From NCBI RefSeq assembly GCF_002846205.1, contig NZ_PHKV01000009.1, forward strand, positions 62,001 through 126,000: DNA of 64,000 nucleotides, given 5' to 3'. Below the pieces are notes generated by a model. That model worked only from the letters and a program-made list of their open reading frames with translations, was not told where the DNA came from and made no database searches. The position numbers and the translations under genes are program-made. How positions within the stretch are numbered: the stretch's first letter is position 1; every line of letters starts with the position of its first letter. This document shows, piece by piece, positions 41,197 through 48,787 of this stretch. Source of the DNA: Xanthomonas prunicola. GTDB taxonomy: Bacteria > Pseudomonadota > Gammaproteobacteria > Xanthomonadales > Xanthomonadaceae.

Positions 41197-42104
41197 GCGC
41201 TGGCCACCAGGCTCTCTGGCAGGCCTGCGATGGCGACGTCGCAGACAAACAGGCTGCCGGCTTGGGGCATGCCCGCGAGTTCTTCGGCGCTATGGTCCAG
41301 GCGTGACGAGATCACATGCAGGCGATCCAGAGCCACGCCACCGAAGGCGCTGCAGGTGGGGTGCTTGACCGGCAGTTGCACGATGCGCTCCATGCTGCCA
41401 TCGGGGCTATAGCGCACCACGCGCCACGCGCGCCATTGCGCATTCCACAGATGACCTTCGGCATCGATGATCGAACCGTCCGGTTCGGCATCGTCGCGGT
41501 CCAGCGTGGCGAACACGCGCGTGTTGCTGGTCTGCGCGGTTTGCGCGTCGTAATCGCAACACAGGATGTGCGGGCGCACCGAATCGCAGTAATAGAGCGT
41601 ACGGCCGTCGAGGCTGAAGCAGATCGAGTTGGGGATGGACACGCCCGGTAGCGGCAATGCACGCAAGCCGTGTTTTAGCGAGAACTGATACATCGCCCCG
41701 CGCGCGGCCTTGGTGTCGTGCTCATCCATGGTGCCGAACACGAAGTTGCCGTTGCGATCTGCGCGGCCATCGTTGCTGCGGGTGAGCGGGTTGTCCGCTT
41801 CCACATCGGCCAGCTTTTCGAATGGCAGCACGTCTTCCTTGACGTTGTCCGGATTGACGATGCCGATCGCCTTGGCCAGTGCGATCAGGATGCGACCATC
41901 GTCCATCAGACCGATGCAGCCGGGGCGGTCGGGCAGTGTCCAGTAGTGTGTGTGTGCAGTGGCCGGATGATGCCGCCACAGGCGTTTTTCGCTGATGTCG
42001 ACCCAATACAGCGCCTGGCGCTGTGCGCACCACAGCACGCCCTCGCCATGTGTGCAGCGGCTGTCGACCGCCAGCACGGCGGTGTGTTCGGGCGTGTTCA
42101 CCAT
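41193..42104 (-). CDS. SMP-30/gluconolactonase-family lactonase
   Basis: A 303-residue six-bladed beta-propeller. [22 protein letters not shown] contains the metal-binding Glu, [18 protein letters not shown] the Asn/Asp ligands, and [18 protein letters not shown] the second Asn; a last Asp is in [23 protein letters not shown]. In sugar operons such proteins open aldonolactones, here presumably D-galactonolactone to galactonate. It overlaps dgoD by 7 bases and dgoK by 4, in the dgo operon. Confidence 0.9.
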   Translation of the reverse strand: MVNTPEHTAVLAVDSRCTHGEGVLWCAQRQALYWVDISEKRLWRHHPATAHTHYWTLPDRPGCIGLMDDGRILIALAKAIGIVNPDNVKEDVLPFEKLADVEADNPLTRSNDGRADRNGNFVFGTMDEHDTKAARGAMYQFSLKHGLRALPLPGVSIPNSICFSLDGRTLYYCDSVRPHILCCDYDAQTAQTSNTRVFATLDRDDAEPDGSIIDAEGHLWNAQWRAWRVVRYSPDGSMERIVQLPVKHPTCSAFGGVALDRLHVISSRLDHSAEELAGMPQAGSLFVCDVAIAGLPESLVASA

Positions 42105-43246
42105 TCGGCGATGCTGCCATCGCTATGACGCCACACCGGGTTGCGCCAGTCGGGCGGGTTTTCGTTTGCGCGCTTGAGCATCTCTTCGTCGATCTCCACA
42201 CCGAGTCCGGGTTTGGGCAGGGCGGCAATGCTGCCATCCACGCAGTGAAAATCGTCTTTGTTGATGACGTAATCGAGCAGGTCGGCGCCTTCGTTGTAAT
42301 GAATGCCGATGCTCTGTTCCTGCAGCACGGCATTGTGCGAGACGAAGTCCACGTGCAGGCATGCAGCCAGCGCAATCGGGCCGAGCGGGCAGTGCGGGGC
42401 GAAGCCGACATCGTAGGCTTCGGCCATCGCGGCGATCTTGACGCATTCGGTGATGCCGCCGGCATGCGACAGGTCCGGCTGCACCATGCCGATACCGCCG
42501 GCGCACAGCACGTTCTTGAATTCGAAGCGCGAGAACATGCGCTCGCCGGCCGCCAGCGGGATCGAGGTGCTGGCGGCCAGGCGCGGGTAATACTCGGCCT
42601 GTTCGGCCAGCACCGGTTCTTCGACGAACAGCGGCTTGAACGGCTCGAGTTCGCGCAGCAGTGCCTTGGCCATCGGCGCGCCGACGCGGCCATGGAAGTC
42701 GATGCCGAAGTCGATGGTGTTGCCGAAGGCTTCGCGGATTTCAGCGACCTTGACCACCGCAGCGTCGACGGCGCGCGCGCTGTCGATCAGCTTCATTTCT
42801 TCGGTGCCGTTGAACTTGAAGGTGTCAAAGCCCAGCGCGCGGTAGTCGGTGATCTGCTGGATGATGGCGCCCGGGCGATCGCCGCCAACCCAGCGATAGG
42901 TCTTCATGCGGTCGCGCACCAGCCCGCCCAGCAACTGGTACACCGGCACGCCCAGTGCCTTGCCCTTGATGTCCCACAACGCCTGGTCGATACCGGCGAT
43001 GGCGCTCATCAGGATGGCGCCGCCACGGTAGAAACCGGCGCGGTACATGGTCTGCCACAGGTCGTTGATGCGCGCCGGATCCTTGCCGACGACATAACCG
43101 GCCAGTTCGTGCACGGCGGCCTCCACCGAACGCGCGCGGCCTTCGATGACCGGCTCGCCCCAGCCGGTGATGCCCTCGTCGGTCTCGACCTTGAGGAACA
43201 ACCAGCGCGGCGCAGCGTGGTAGGTAGTGAGGTGGGTGATCTTCAT
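42098..43246 (-). CDS. dgoD: D-Galactonate dehydratase
   Basis: Enolase-superfamily enzyme converting D-galactonate to KDGal. 382 residues. [58 protein letters not shown] (metal Asp and catalytic His), [11 protein letters not shown] and [11 protein letters not shown] (metal ligands), and [21 protein letters not shown] with the second catalytic His match DgoD closely. The C-terminal [14 protein letters not shown] is conserved. Starts 4 bases inside the dgoA end (overlap), consistent with coupled translation. Confidence 0.96.
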   Translation of the reverse strand: MKITHLTTYHAAPRWLFLKVETDEGITGWGEPVIEGRARSVEAAVHELAGYVVGKDPARINDLWQTMYRAGFYRGGAILMSAIAGIDQALWDIKGKALGVPVYQLLGGLVRDRMKTYRWVGGDRPGAIIQQITDYRALGFDTFKFNGTEEMKLIDSARAVDAAVVKVAEIREAFGNTIDFGIDFHGRVGAPMAKALLRELEPFKPLFVEEPVLAEQAEYYPRLAASTSIPLAAGERMFSRFEFKNVLCAGGIGMVQPDLSHAGGITECVKIAAMAEAYDVGFAPHCPLGPIALAACLHVDFVSHNAVLQEQSIGIHYNEGADLLDYVINKDDFHCVDGSIAALPKPGLGVEIDEEMLKRANENPPDWRNPVWRHSDGSIAEW

Positions 43247-43875
43247 CCTTGCAGTTCCTGGTAGGCCTGCACGAAGGCGCGTGCATGCGTCTGGGTTGTT
43301 TCGAGCGATTGCGCCGGTTTGTACAGTTCGCCACCGATACCGGCGCCGGCGGCGCCCTGGGCGAGGAAGCCGGCCAGGGTCTGCGGGCTGACGCCACCGA
43401 CCACGTAGACCGGGATGTGGGCGGGCAGCACCGAGCGCAGGGCGCGCACATGCGCCGCGCCATAGGTGGCGGCCGGGAACAGCTTGAGAATCGTCGCGCC
43501 AGCGTCGATGGCGTCGAACGCCTCGCTGGCGGTGGCGAAACCGGCCACGACGGTCAAGCCGCGCGACACTGCATGACGGATCAGCGACGGGCGCGTGTTG
43601 GGGGTGACGATGAAGCGCGCACCGATCTCGCCCAGGGTATCGACGTCTTCGTTGCGCAGCACGGTGCCGGCACCGATCCAGGCGCGTTCGCCGAAGGTCT
43701 GCTGGGCCAGCGCGATGCTCTCGGCCCAGCGCGGTGAGTTGAGCGGGATTTCGATCGCATCGAAACCAGCCTCGATCAGCGCGCCGACATGGTCGAGTGT
43801 CTCTTCCGGCGTGATGCCGCGCAGGATGGCGATCAGGGGCAGGGCGAACGGGCTGGCGGTGGTATCTGACGTCAT
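43243..43875 (-). CDS. dgoA: 2-Dehydro-3-deoxy-6-phosphogalactonate aldolase
   Basis: Splits KDPGal to pyruvate and glyceraldehyde 3-phosphate. 210 residues from ATG 43875 ([38 protein letters not shown]); longer in-frame starts have no similarity. [23 protein letters not shown] and [13 protein letters not shown] with the Schiff-base Lys identify the KDPG/KDPGal family; [30 protein letters not shown] the C-terminal phosphate site. First gene of the dgo operon, divergent from a GbpR-like regulator across 409 bases. Confidence 0.95.
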   Translation of the reverse strand: MTSDTTASPFALPLIAILRGITPEETLDHVGALIEAGFDAIEIPLNSPRWAESIALAQQTFGERAWIGAGTVLRNEDVDTLGEIGARFIVTPNTRPSLIRHAVSRGLTVVAGFATASEAFDAIDAGATILKLFPAATYGAAHVRALRSVLPAHIPVYVVGGVSPQTLAGFLAQGAAGAGIGGELYKPAQSLETTQTHARAFVQAYQELQG

Positions 43876-44284
43876 GCGGTTACTCGCGGTAGAGCGGAAA
43901 GCGGCGGTTGGCGACCGGGTGGGCAGCAACCGACGGGGAGGGCGCAATTGCGTGGCGGTCACACGCCTGACGCGCAGGTCGAGATGAGCACGGTAGGCGG
44001 CAAAGGTCATGGAGTCCGGCCCTCGGGTGTGCCGCATGAATCCGCGTGCGCTGTCTCACGGCCTGCATCTGGCGGGCAAGATGCCGTCATCGTCGTCCAC
44101 CTCCGCATATTGGCGTGCGTGTTGCCGCCCGAGGACGGGCAGGTCACGTCTGTTCTCACCGCGCCCGGGAGGTAGGAACTCCTGCTGCGGCGTTCGATAG
44201 CCTCGCGCGGGGAGATATGTGCTGCAAATGAAATTTTCGGCATATTCTATTCCTCCGACGAATACACGGCCGCAACCGCACGCT
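43876..44284. other. Divergent control region, dgoA / gbpR-like
   Basis: 409 bases with no gene. A 17-bp operator (44248-44264) lies near the regulator start. On the minus strand a weak promoter (GCACAT 44222-44217, TATCGA 44199-44194, 17-base spacing) could start dgo transcription near 44187, giving an unusually long leader of about 310 bases. Confidence 0.4.
44248..44264 (+). promoter_or_regulatory. Operator TATTCCTCC-GAC-GAATA
   Basis: A 17-bp site with inverted ends TATTC-N7-GAATA, 20 bases before the regulator ATG. It is identical in 14 of 17 positions to the site at 45274-45290 before the first TonB receptor. Length and symmetry suit a LysR-family target (T-N11-A type). Probably the binding site of the adjacent regulator. 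Confidence 0.65.
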
Positions 44285-45256
44285 ATGGCAAATTCCAGTA
44301 CTCCCTGGTTCAACGCCGCCCGGCTCAAGACCCGCCAGCTCTTGCTACTGCTGCATTTGCACGAACAGCGCTCGGTGTTGCGCGCGGCTGAGGCCGCTAG
44401 CATGACGCAACCGGCGGCGTCCAAGCTGCTGGCGGAAATGGAAGACATGCTGGGCGTGAAATTATTCGAGCGGCACGCCCGCGGCGTGGAGCCGACCTGG
44501 TATGGCCACGTGTTGATTCGGCGCGCGCGCGCAGCGATGTCGGAGATCGGCCGGGCGCAGGAAGAAATCGCCGCTTTGCGCGCCGGGCGCATGGGCCAGG
44601 CCTCGATCGGCACGGTGGTCAATCCGGGCACCAACCTGGTTCCGCAAGCGATCGCCGAGGTCAAGCGCGAGTTCCCGGACATCCTGGTGCGGGTGGAAAT
44701 GGACTACAGCCGCCCGCTGGTGGCCAAGTTGTTGGATGGGCAGTTGGACATCGTGATCGGCCGCATCCTGGGGCCGGAAGGGGTGGGCGAACTGGAGTTC
44801 GAACCACTCGCCGACGAGCCGCATTCGGTGATTGCGCGCGCCGGCCACCCACTGGCCAGCCGCGCCGGCCTGCAGCATGCCGATCTGGTGCGGTATGGCT
44901 GGATCTTGCCGCCAGCCGACAGCGTGCTGCGTGCGCGGCTGGATTCGATGTTCATGGAGCATGGCGTGCAGACGCCGACCAATGCCATCGAAACCTCCTC
45001 GCTGCCGGTGACCTCGACCTTGCTGCGCGGCACCGACATGCTGACCGCCTTGCCGGTGGAATCGGTGGCGCCGCTGATCCAGGCCAAATTGCTCACCGTG
45101 CTGCCGATCGAACTGGGTGTGCGGATGGAGTCGTTCGGCATCATCCGTCGGCGCGATTACATCCTGCCGCCGGGTGCCGAGCGCATTTTGCAGGCGTTGC
45201 GTACCACTGCCCGACGTTTGTATCCCGCTCTGCGCGGCCCAGAATCCCCTGTCTGA
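44285..45256 (+). CDS. LysR-family regulator, GbpR-like
   Basis: A 323-residue LTTR. The winged helix is PWFNAARLKTRQLLLLLHLHEQRSVLRAAEAASMTQPAASKLLAEMEDMLGVKLFERHARGVEPT; the effector domain starts near residue 100 with GQASIGTVVNPGTNLVPQAIAEVKREFPDILVRVEMDYSRPLVAKLLDGQLDIVIGRI. It resembles GbpR of Agrobacterium (galactose-binding protein regulator), which responds to galactose-type sugars, so galactose or galactonate is a plausible ligand. It is divergent from the dgo operon and upstream of the receptor genes. The ATG at 44285 is chosen; longer starts cross the operator. Confidence 0.9.
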   Translation: MANSSTPWFNAARLKTRQLLLLLHLHEQRSVLRAAEAASMTQPAASKLLAEMEDMLGVKLFERHARGVEPTWYGHVLIRRARAAMSEIGRAQEEIAALRAGRMGQASIGTVVNPGTNLVPQAIAEVKREFPDILVRVEMDYSRPLVAKLLDGQLDIVIGRILGPEGVGELEFEPLADEPHSVIARAGHPLASRAGLQHADLVRYGWILPPADSVLRARLDSMFMEHGVQTPTNAIETSSLPVTSTLLRGTDMLTALPVESVAPLIQAKLLTVLPIELGVRMESFGIIRRRDYILPPGAERILQALRTTARRLYPALRGPESPV

Positions 45257-45273
45257 CCAAGCTCTTCCATTGC

Positions 45274-45290
45274 TATTCCTCCTTGGAATA
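45274..45290 (+). promoter_or_regulatory. Operator TATTCCTCC-TTG-GAATA before TonB receptor 1
   Basis: A 17-bp site with inverted ends TATTCC and GGAATA (extended arms GCTATTCC/GGAATAGC, eight pairs). Its centre lies about 64 bases before the predicted start of transcription, where LysR activators usually bind. Same sequence family as the site at 44248-44264. Confidence 0.7.
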
Positions 45291-45309
45291 GCAGCTTGTG
45301 AATTTTTCA

Positions 45310-45339
45310 TTGGCTGGCGGTGCGCTGCACGCCTATATC
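45310..45339 (+). promoter_or_regulatory. Candidate promoter for the receptor genes
   Basis: TTGGCT (45310-45315) and TATATC (45334-45339), spaced 18, would start transcription near 45346 with a leader of about 165 bases before the receptor ATG. Matches four of six in each hexamer, so moderate confidence. Confidence 0.45.
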
Positions 45340-45490
45340 TCTGAGCGAGATCGCACGCTGAAGCGCACGTAACGTCGGGCACGCGATCGGCGGCCAAGCC
45401 GCTTGCCATAGGGAAATCACGGGCGACATCGCCCGTTTTTTGCGTGATCACGCGGCGCGTCTGTGCCGCGACAACCCGTTTCAATCGTCT

Positions 45491-45506
45491 TGCGTCCTGG
45501 GAGGGA
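45491..45506 (+). repeat. Shared leader element, copy 1
   Basis: TGCGTCCTGGGAGGGA, containing the ribosome-binding sequence GGGAGG, lies 5 bases before the ATG of receptor 1. The same 16 bases precede receptor 2 (48767-48782). Confidence 0.9.
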
Positions 45507-45511
45507 TTCAG

Positions 45512-48448
45512 ATGTACCAGTGTTCTAGCCATGCCTCGGCAGGTACGGGCGTGCTCGCCCGTCGTTTGCCTTCGTTGCGTTATTCCGCCATGGCCGTCAG
45601 CATCGGGCTCTTGCTCGCTGCGCCGGTCTATGCGCAGCAGACGCAGTCGTCCCAGAATGCCTCCTCGCGCAGTGCGGGCAACGCCACCGACCTGGATGCG
45701 GTCGAAGTGCGCGGCGTGCGCGCCAGCCTGATCAAGTCGCAGTCGATCAAGCACGATGCCGAACAGATCGTCGATTCGGTCAGCGCCGAGGATATCGGCG
45801 CGTTGCCGGACCGCAGCGTCACCGAAACCCTGCAACGGGTGAGCGGCGTGACCATCGATCACTTCATGGCGCGTAACGATCCGGACCATTTTTCTGCCGA
45901 AGGCAGCGGCGTGATGATTCGCGGCATGACCCAGGTGCGCGGCGAACTCAATGGCCGCGACAGCTTCAGCGCCGCCAGTGGCCGTGGTCTGAGTTTCGAG
46001 GATGTCCCTGCCGAACTGATGGCGGGCGTGGACGTCTACAAGAATCCGTCGGCCGAGATCATCGAAGGCGGTCTTGGCGGCACGGTCAACCTGCGCACGC
46101 GTATGCCGTTCGACCAGCCGGGGCGAGTGATCGGCGTTACCGCCGACGAGAACTACGGCGATTTCAGCAAGACCTACAAGCCGTCGGGCTCGTTTCTATT
46201 CAGCGATCGCTGGAATACCGGCCTCGGCGAGATGGGCGTGATGGTGGACGTGGCGCATTCGGAACTGGCCACCCGCAGCGATGGCATCCAGGTCGAGCCG
46301 TTCGTGCGTCGCACCGATGCGGCGCTGCTGGAGGGCACCAACTTCGACAAGGTCTATGTGCCCGGTGGCGTCAACTGGCGCCAGCTCGATTTCGAGCGCA
46401 AGCGCAACGGCGTGGCGGGCGCGTTCCAGTGGCGTCCCAGCGACGACACCGAGATCTATGTGCAATACATGCGCTCCAGCTACGACATGAACTGGCAGGA
46501 GCGCGCAGCGTTTTTCAACGACGACACCAACGCGATTGCGCCGGCGCCCGGTACCCAGTTTAGCTACGATGCCGACGGCCGCTTCGTCAGCGGCGCGCCG
46601 ACGTCCAGTTCCTGGCGTGGCAACGTCACCGGCAACGATGGCGTGCGCTTCTATACCAACAACCGCTACTCGCAGCAGAGCACGACCACCTCGGACTTGT
46701 CTGGCGGCTTCACCCATAAGCTCACCAGCAACCTCACCGTGCGCGGCGATATGCAGTTGGTGCGCTCGGAGAGTGATTCGCTGGACTTCACCCTGTTCGA
46801 TTCGATCTATCTGCCGGGCCTGAATGTCGATCTGAGCGGCAAATATCCGTCGGTGGCGATTGCCGACAGCACCTACATCACCAACCCCTCCAACTATTTC
46901 TGGAGTGCGGCGATGGACCATCTGGCGAAGAATCGCGGCCGCGAGCTGGCCACGCGCTTCGACCTGGAATACGCGTTCGACGACAGTTCCTGGCTGCGCA
47001 CGTTCCGTGCCGGCATCCGCGCCACCGACCGCACCCAGATCAACAAGAACTCCGGCTACAACTGGGGCGTGATCAGCGATAACTGGGCGCAGATTCCCGG
47101 TACCGCCAATGGGACCGGCCTGGCCGATCTGGCCACCTACATGACCAGCTCCTCGCAGCTGTATTCGTATTCCAATCTGTTCCGCGGCAAGATCGATGTG
47201 CCCAACAGCCTGTACTTTCCGAGCACTGCTGCGGTCAAGGATTACGCCGGCACCTCGAAGATGATCGAGCAGATCGTGGCGCTGCGCGGATCGGGCTGGG
47301 CGCCGGACAAGTATCAGTTGCAGGACATCAATCGCCAGTTCGAACGCACTCAAGCCGCCTATGCGGTGTTGTACTTCGGCAATGACGACGCGCTGGGCGT
47401 GCCGGTAGACGGCAACATCGGCGTGCGCATCGTGCAGACCAGGACCGAGGCCAATGGCTACGGCCAGTTCCCCGACCTGTCGGGAAGCGCGGGTTCGGAA
47501 GAGCTGCGGGAGCAGTACACCGGGCAGTATTTCGCCAACAATGCCAAGGGCAGTTATACCAACGTGCTGCCGAGCTTCAACATGCGCTTCAAATTCTCCG
47601 ATGCACTGCAGTGGCGCATCGCCGCGTCCAAGGCGATGGCACGTCCGGACTACACCCAGTTGCAGCCTTACCTGCTGCTGGCGGCAAACACCGAGTCCAA
47701 TGGCACAGTCTCCAGGTGGACCGGTACGGCCGGTAATCCGAATCTGCAGCCGATGAAGGCCAACCAGTACGACACCGCGCTCGAGTGGTACTTCGACACC
47801 AGCGACATGATGTACCTGACGCTGTTCTACAAGAGCGTCAAGGATTACTTCTCCAATCAGACGGTCACCGAAAACTACGGTGGGCAGGACTGGCTGGTGA
47901 CGCGTCCGTACAACATGGACAAGGGGCGTATCCGCGGTTTCGAATACGGCTATACGCAGTTCTTTGATTCTTGGCCAGGTTGGTTGAGCGGCTTCGGCGT
48001 CAATGCCAACTTCACCTTCGTCGACAGCAGCGGCGGCGTAAACACGGCCACCGACCCGTACACGCAGACCACCGTCACGGGTGTGAGCCTGCCGCTGGAG
48101 GGTCTGTCGCGGCGCAGTTACAACCTTGCCGGCATCTACGAGAAGGGACCGCTCTCTCTGCGCCTGGCCTACAACTGGCGTTCGCGTTACCTGCTGACCG
48201 CCAGCGACGTCTCGACCAAGTTGCCGACCTGGTCGGACGATTACGGCCAACTCGATGCCTCGGCATTCTATCGGTTCACTCCGCATGTGCAGCTCGGCGT
48301 GCAGGCCAACAATCTGACCAACACAGTGACCAAGGTGTTGATGGGGCCGACGTCCTATACCGGAGGCGAGGTGGACAACCATCTGTACACACGCAGCTGG
48401 CTCGTCAACGACCGGCGCTACTCGTTGGTGCTGCGCATGAACTGGTAA
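45512..48448 (+). CDS. TonB-dependent receptor 1 (xyloglucan-locus)
   Basis: A 978-residue outer-membrane receptor of the Xanthomonas/Caulobacter type. Signal peptide to about residue 43 (SMAVSIGLLLAAPVYAQ), TonB-box-like LDAVEVRG near 65, plug domain with DAEQIVDSVSAEDIGALPDRSVTETLQRVSGVTI and ELNGRDSFSAASGRGLSFEDVPAELMAGVDVYKNPSAEIIEGGLGGTVNLRTR, then a 22-strand barrel ending in RRYSLVLRMNW with terminal aromatic. Expected to import xyloglucan oligosaccharides. The ATG follows the GGGAGG site. It is preceded by a LysR operator. Confidence 0.92.
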   Translation: MYQCSSHASAGTGVLARRLPSLRYSAMAVSIGLLLAAPVYAQQTQSSQNASSRSAGNATDLDAVEVRGVRASLIKSQSIKHDAEQIVDSVSAEDIGALPDRSVTETLQRVSGVTIDHFMARNDPDHFSAEGSGVMIRGMTQVRGELNGRDSFSAASGRGLSFEDVPAELMAGVDVYKNPSAEIIEGGLGGTVNLRTRMPFDQPGRVIGVTADENYGDFSKTYKPSGSFLFSDRWNTGLGEMGVMVDVAHSELATRSDGIQVEPFVRRTDAALLEGTNFDKVYVPGGVNWRQLDFERKRNGVAGAFQWRPSDDTEIYVQYMRSSYDMNWQERAAFFNDDTNAIAPAPGTQFSYDADGRFVSGAPTSSSWRGNVTGNDGVRFYTNNRYSQQSTTTSDLSGGFTHKLTSNLTVRGDMQLVRSESDSLDFTLFDSIYLPGLNVDLSGKYPSVAIADSTYITNPSNYFWSAAMDHLAKNRGRELATRFDLEYAFDDSSWLRTFRAGIRATDRTQINKNSGYNWGVISDNWAQIPGTANGTGLADLATYMTSSSQLYSYSNLFRGKIDVPNSLYFPSTAAVKDYAGTSKMIEQIVALRGSGWAPDKYQLQDINRQFERTQAAYAVLYFGNDDALGVPVDGNIGVRIVQTRTEANGYGQFPDLSGSAGSEELREQYTGQYFANNAKGSYTNVLPSFNMRFKFSDALQWRIAASKAMARPDYTQLQPYLLLAANTESNGTVSRWTGTAGNPNLQPMKANQYDTALEWYFDTSDMMYLTLFYKSVKDYFSNQTVTENYGGQDWLVTRPYNMDKGRIRGFEYGYTQFFDSWPGWLSGFGVNANFTFVDSSGGVNTATDPYTQTTVTGVSLPLEGLSRRSYNLAGIYEKGPLSLRLAYNWRSRYLLTASDVSTKLPTWSDDYGQLDASAFYRFTPHVQLGVQANNLTNTVTKVLMGPTSYTGGEVDNHLYTRSWLVNDRRYSLVLRMNW

Positions 48449-48506
48449 GTGTGCGCAATCACGCAGTCAACGTGCGCGGGCTCCCAGAGTTGAGCCCGCC
48501 ACGCCT

Positions 48507-48550
48507 AACCCGGCGCTCTGGCCTTGCGATGCCAGAGTTACCGGGTTTTC
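48507..48550 (+). terminator. Terminator between the two receptor genes
   Basis: A two-part stem: AACCCGG/CCGGGTT (48507-48513, 48541-48547) outside and CTCTGGC/GCCAGAG (48516-48522, 48531-48537) inside, with loop CTTGCGAT and a following T run. Placed 60 bases after receptor 1; may attenuate expression between the receptors. Confidence 0.7.
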
Positions 48551-48766
48551 TAGTGTTGTTATAGGTTTAGCGAATACCTTTCCAGGAATATTTCATTGGT
48601 CTGGCATGACGGCCGCGCCCTATGCTCCGGCCGTTGCTACCAGGTAAGCCCACTCGGGATTACATCGCATCCACGCAGCCCCGGCCCTTGTCGGAGGCGG
48701 ATGCCAAGCCAGCACCAACGACGGGGAGTGCGTTCACGCACAGGCCCGCTAAAAACTAGAAGTACA

Positions 48767-48782
48767 TGCGTCCTGGGAGGGA
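48767..48782 (+). repeat. Shared leader element, copy 2
   Basis: TGCGTCCTGGGAGGGA, identical to the element before receptor 1 (45491-45506), ends 5 bases before the receptor 2 ATG. A half-site AGGAATA of the LysR operator lies further upstream at 48584-48590. Confidence 0.9.
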
Positions 48783-48787
48783 GCACC

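Noticed and set aside
48580-48590. Third full LysR operator before receptor 2
   Set aside because: Only one half-site (AGGAATA) matches; the other arm does not, so it is noted as a half-site only.
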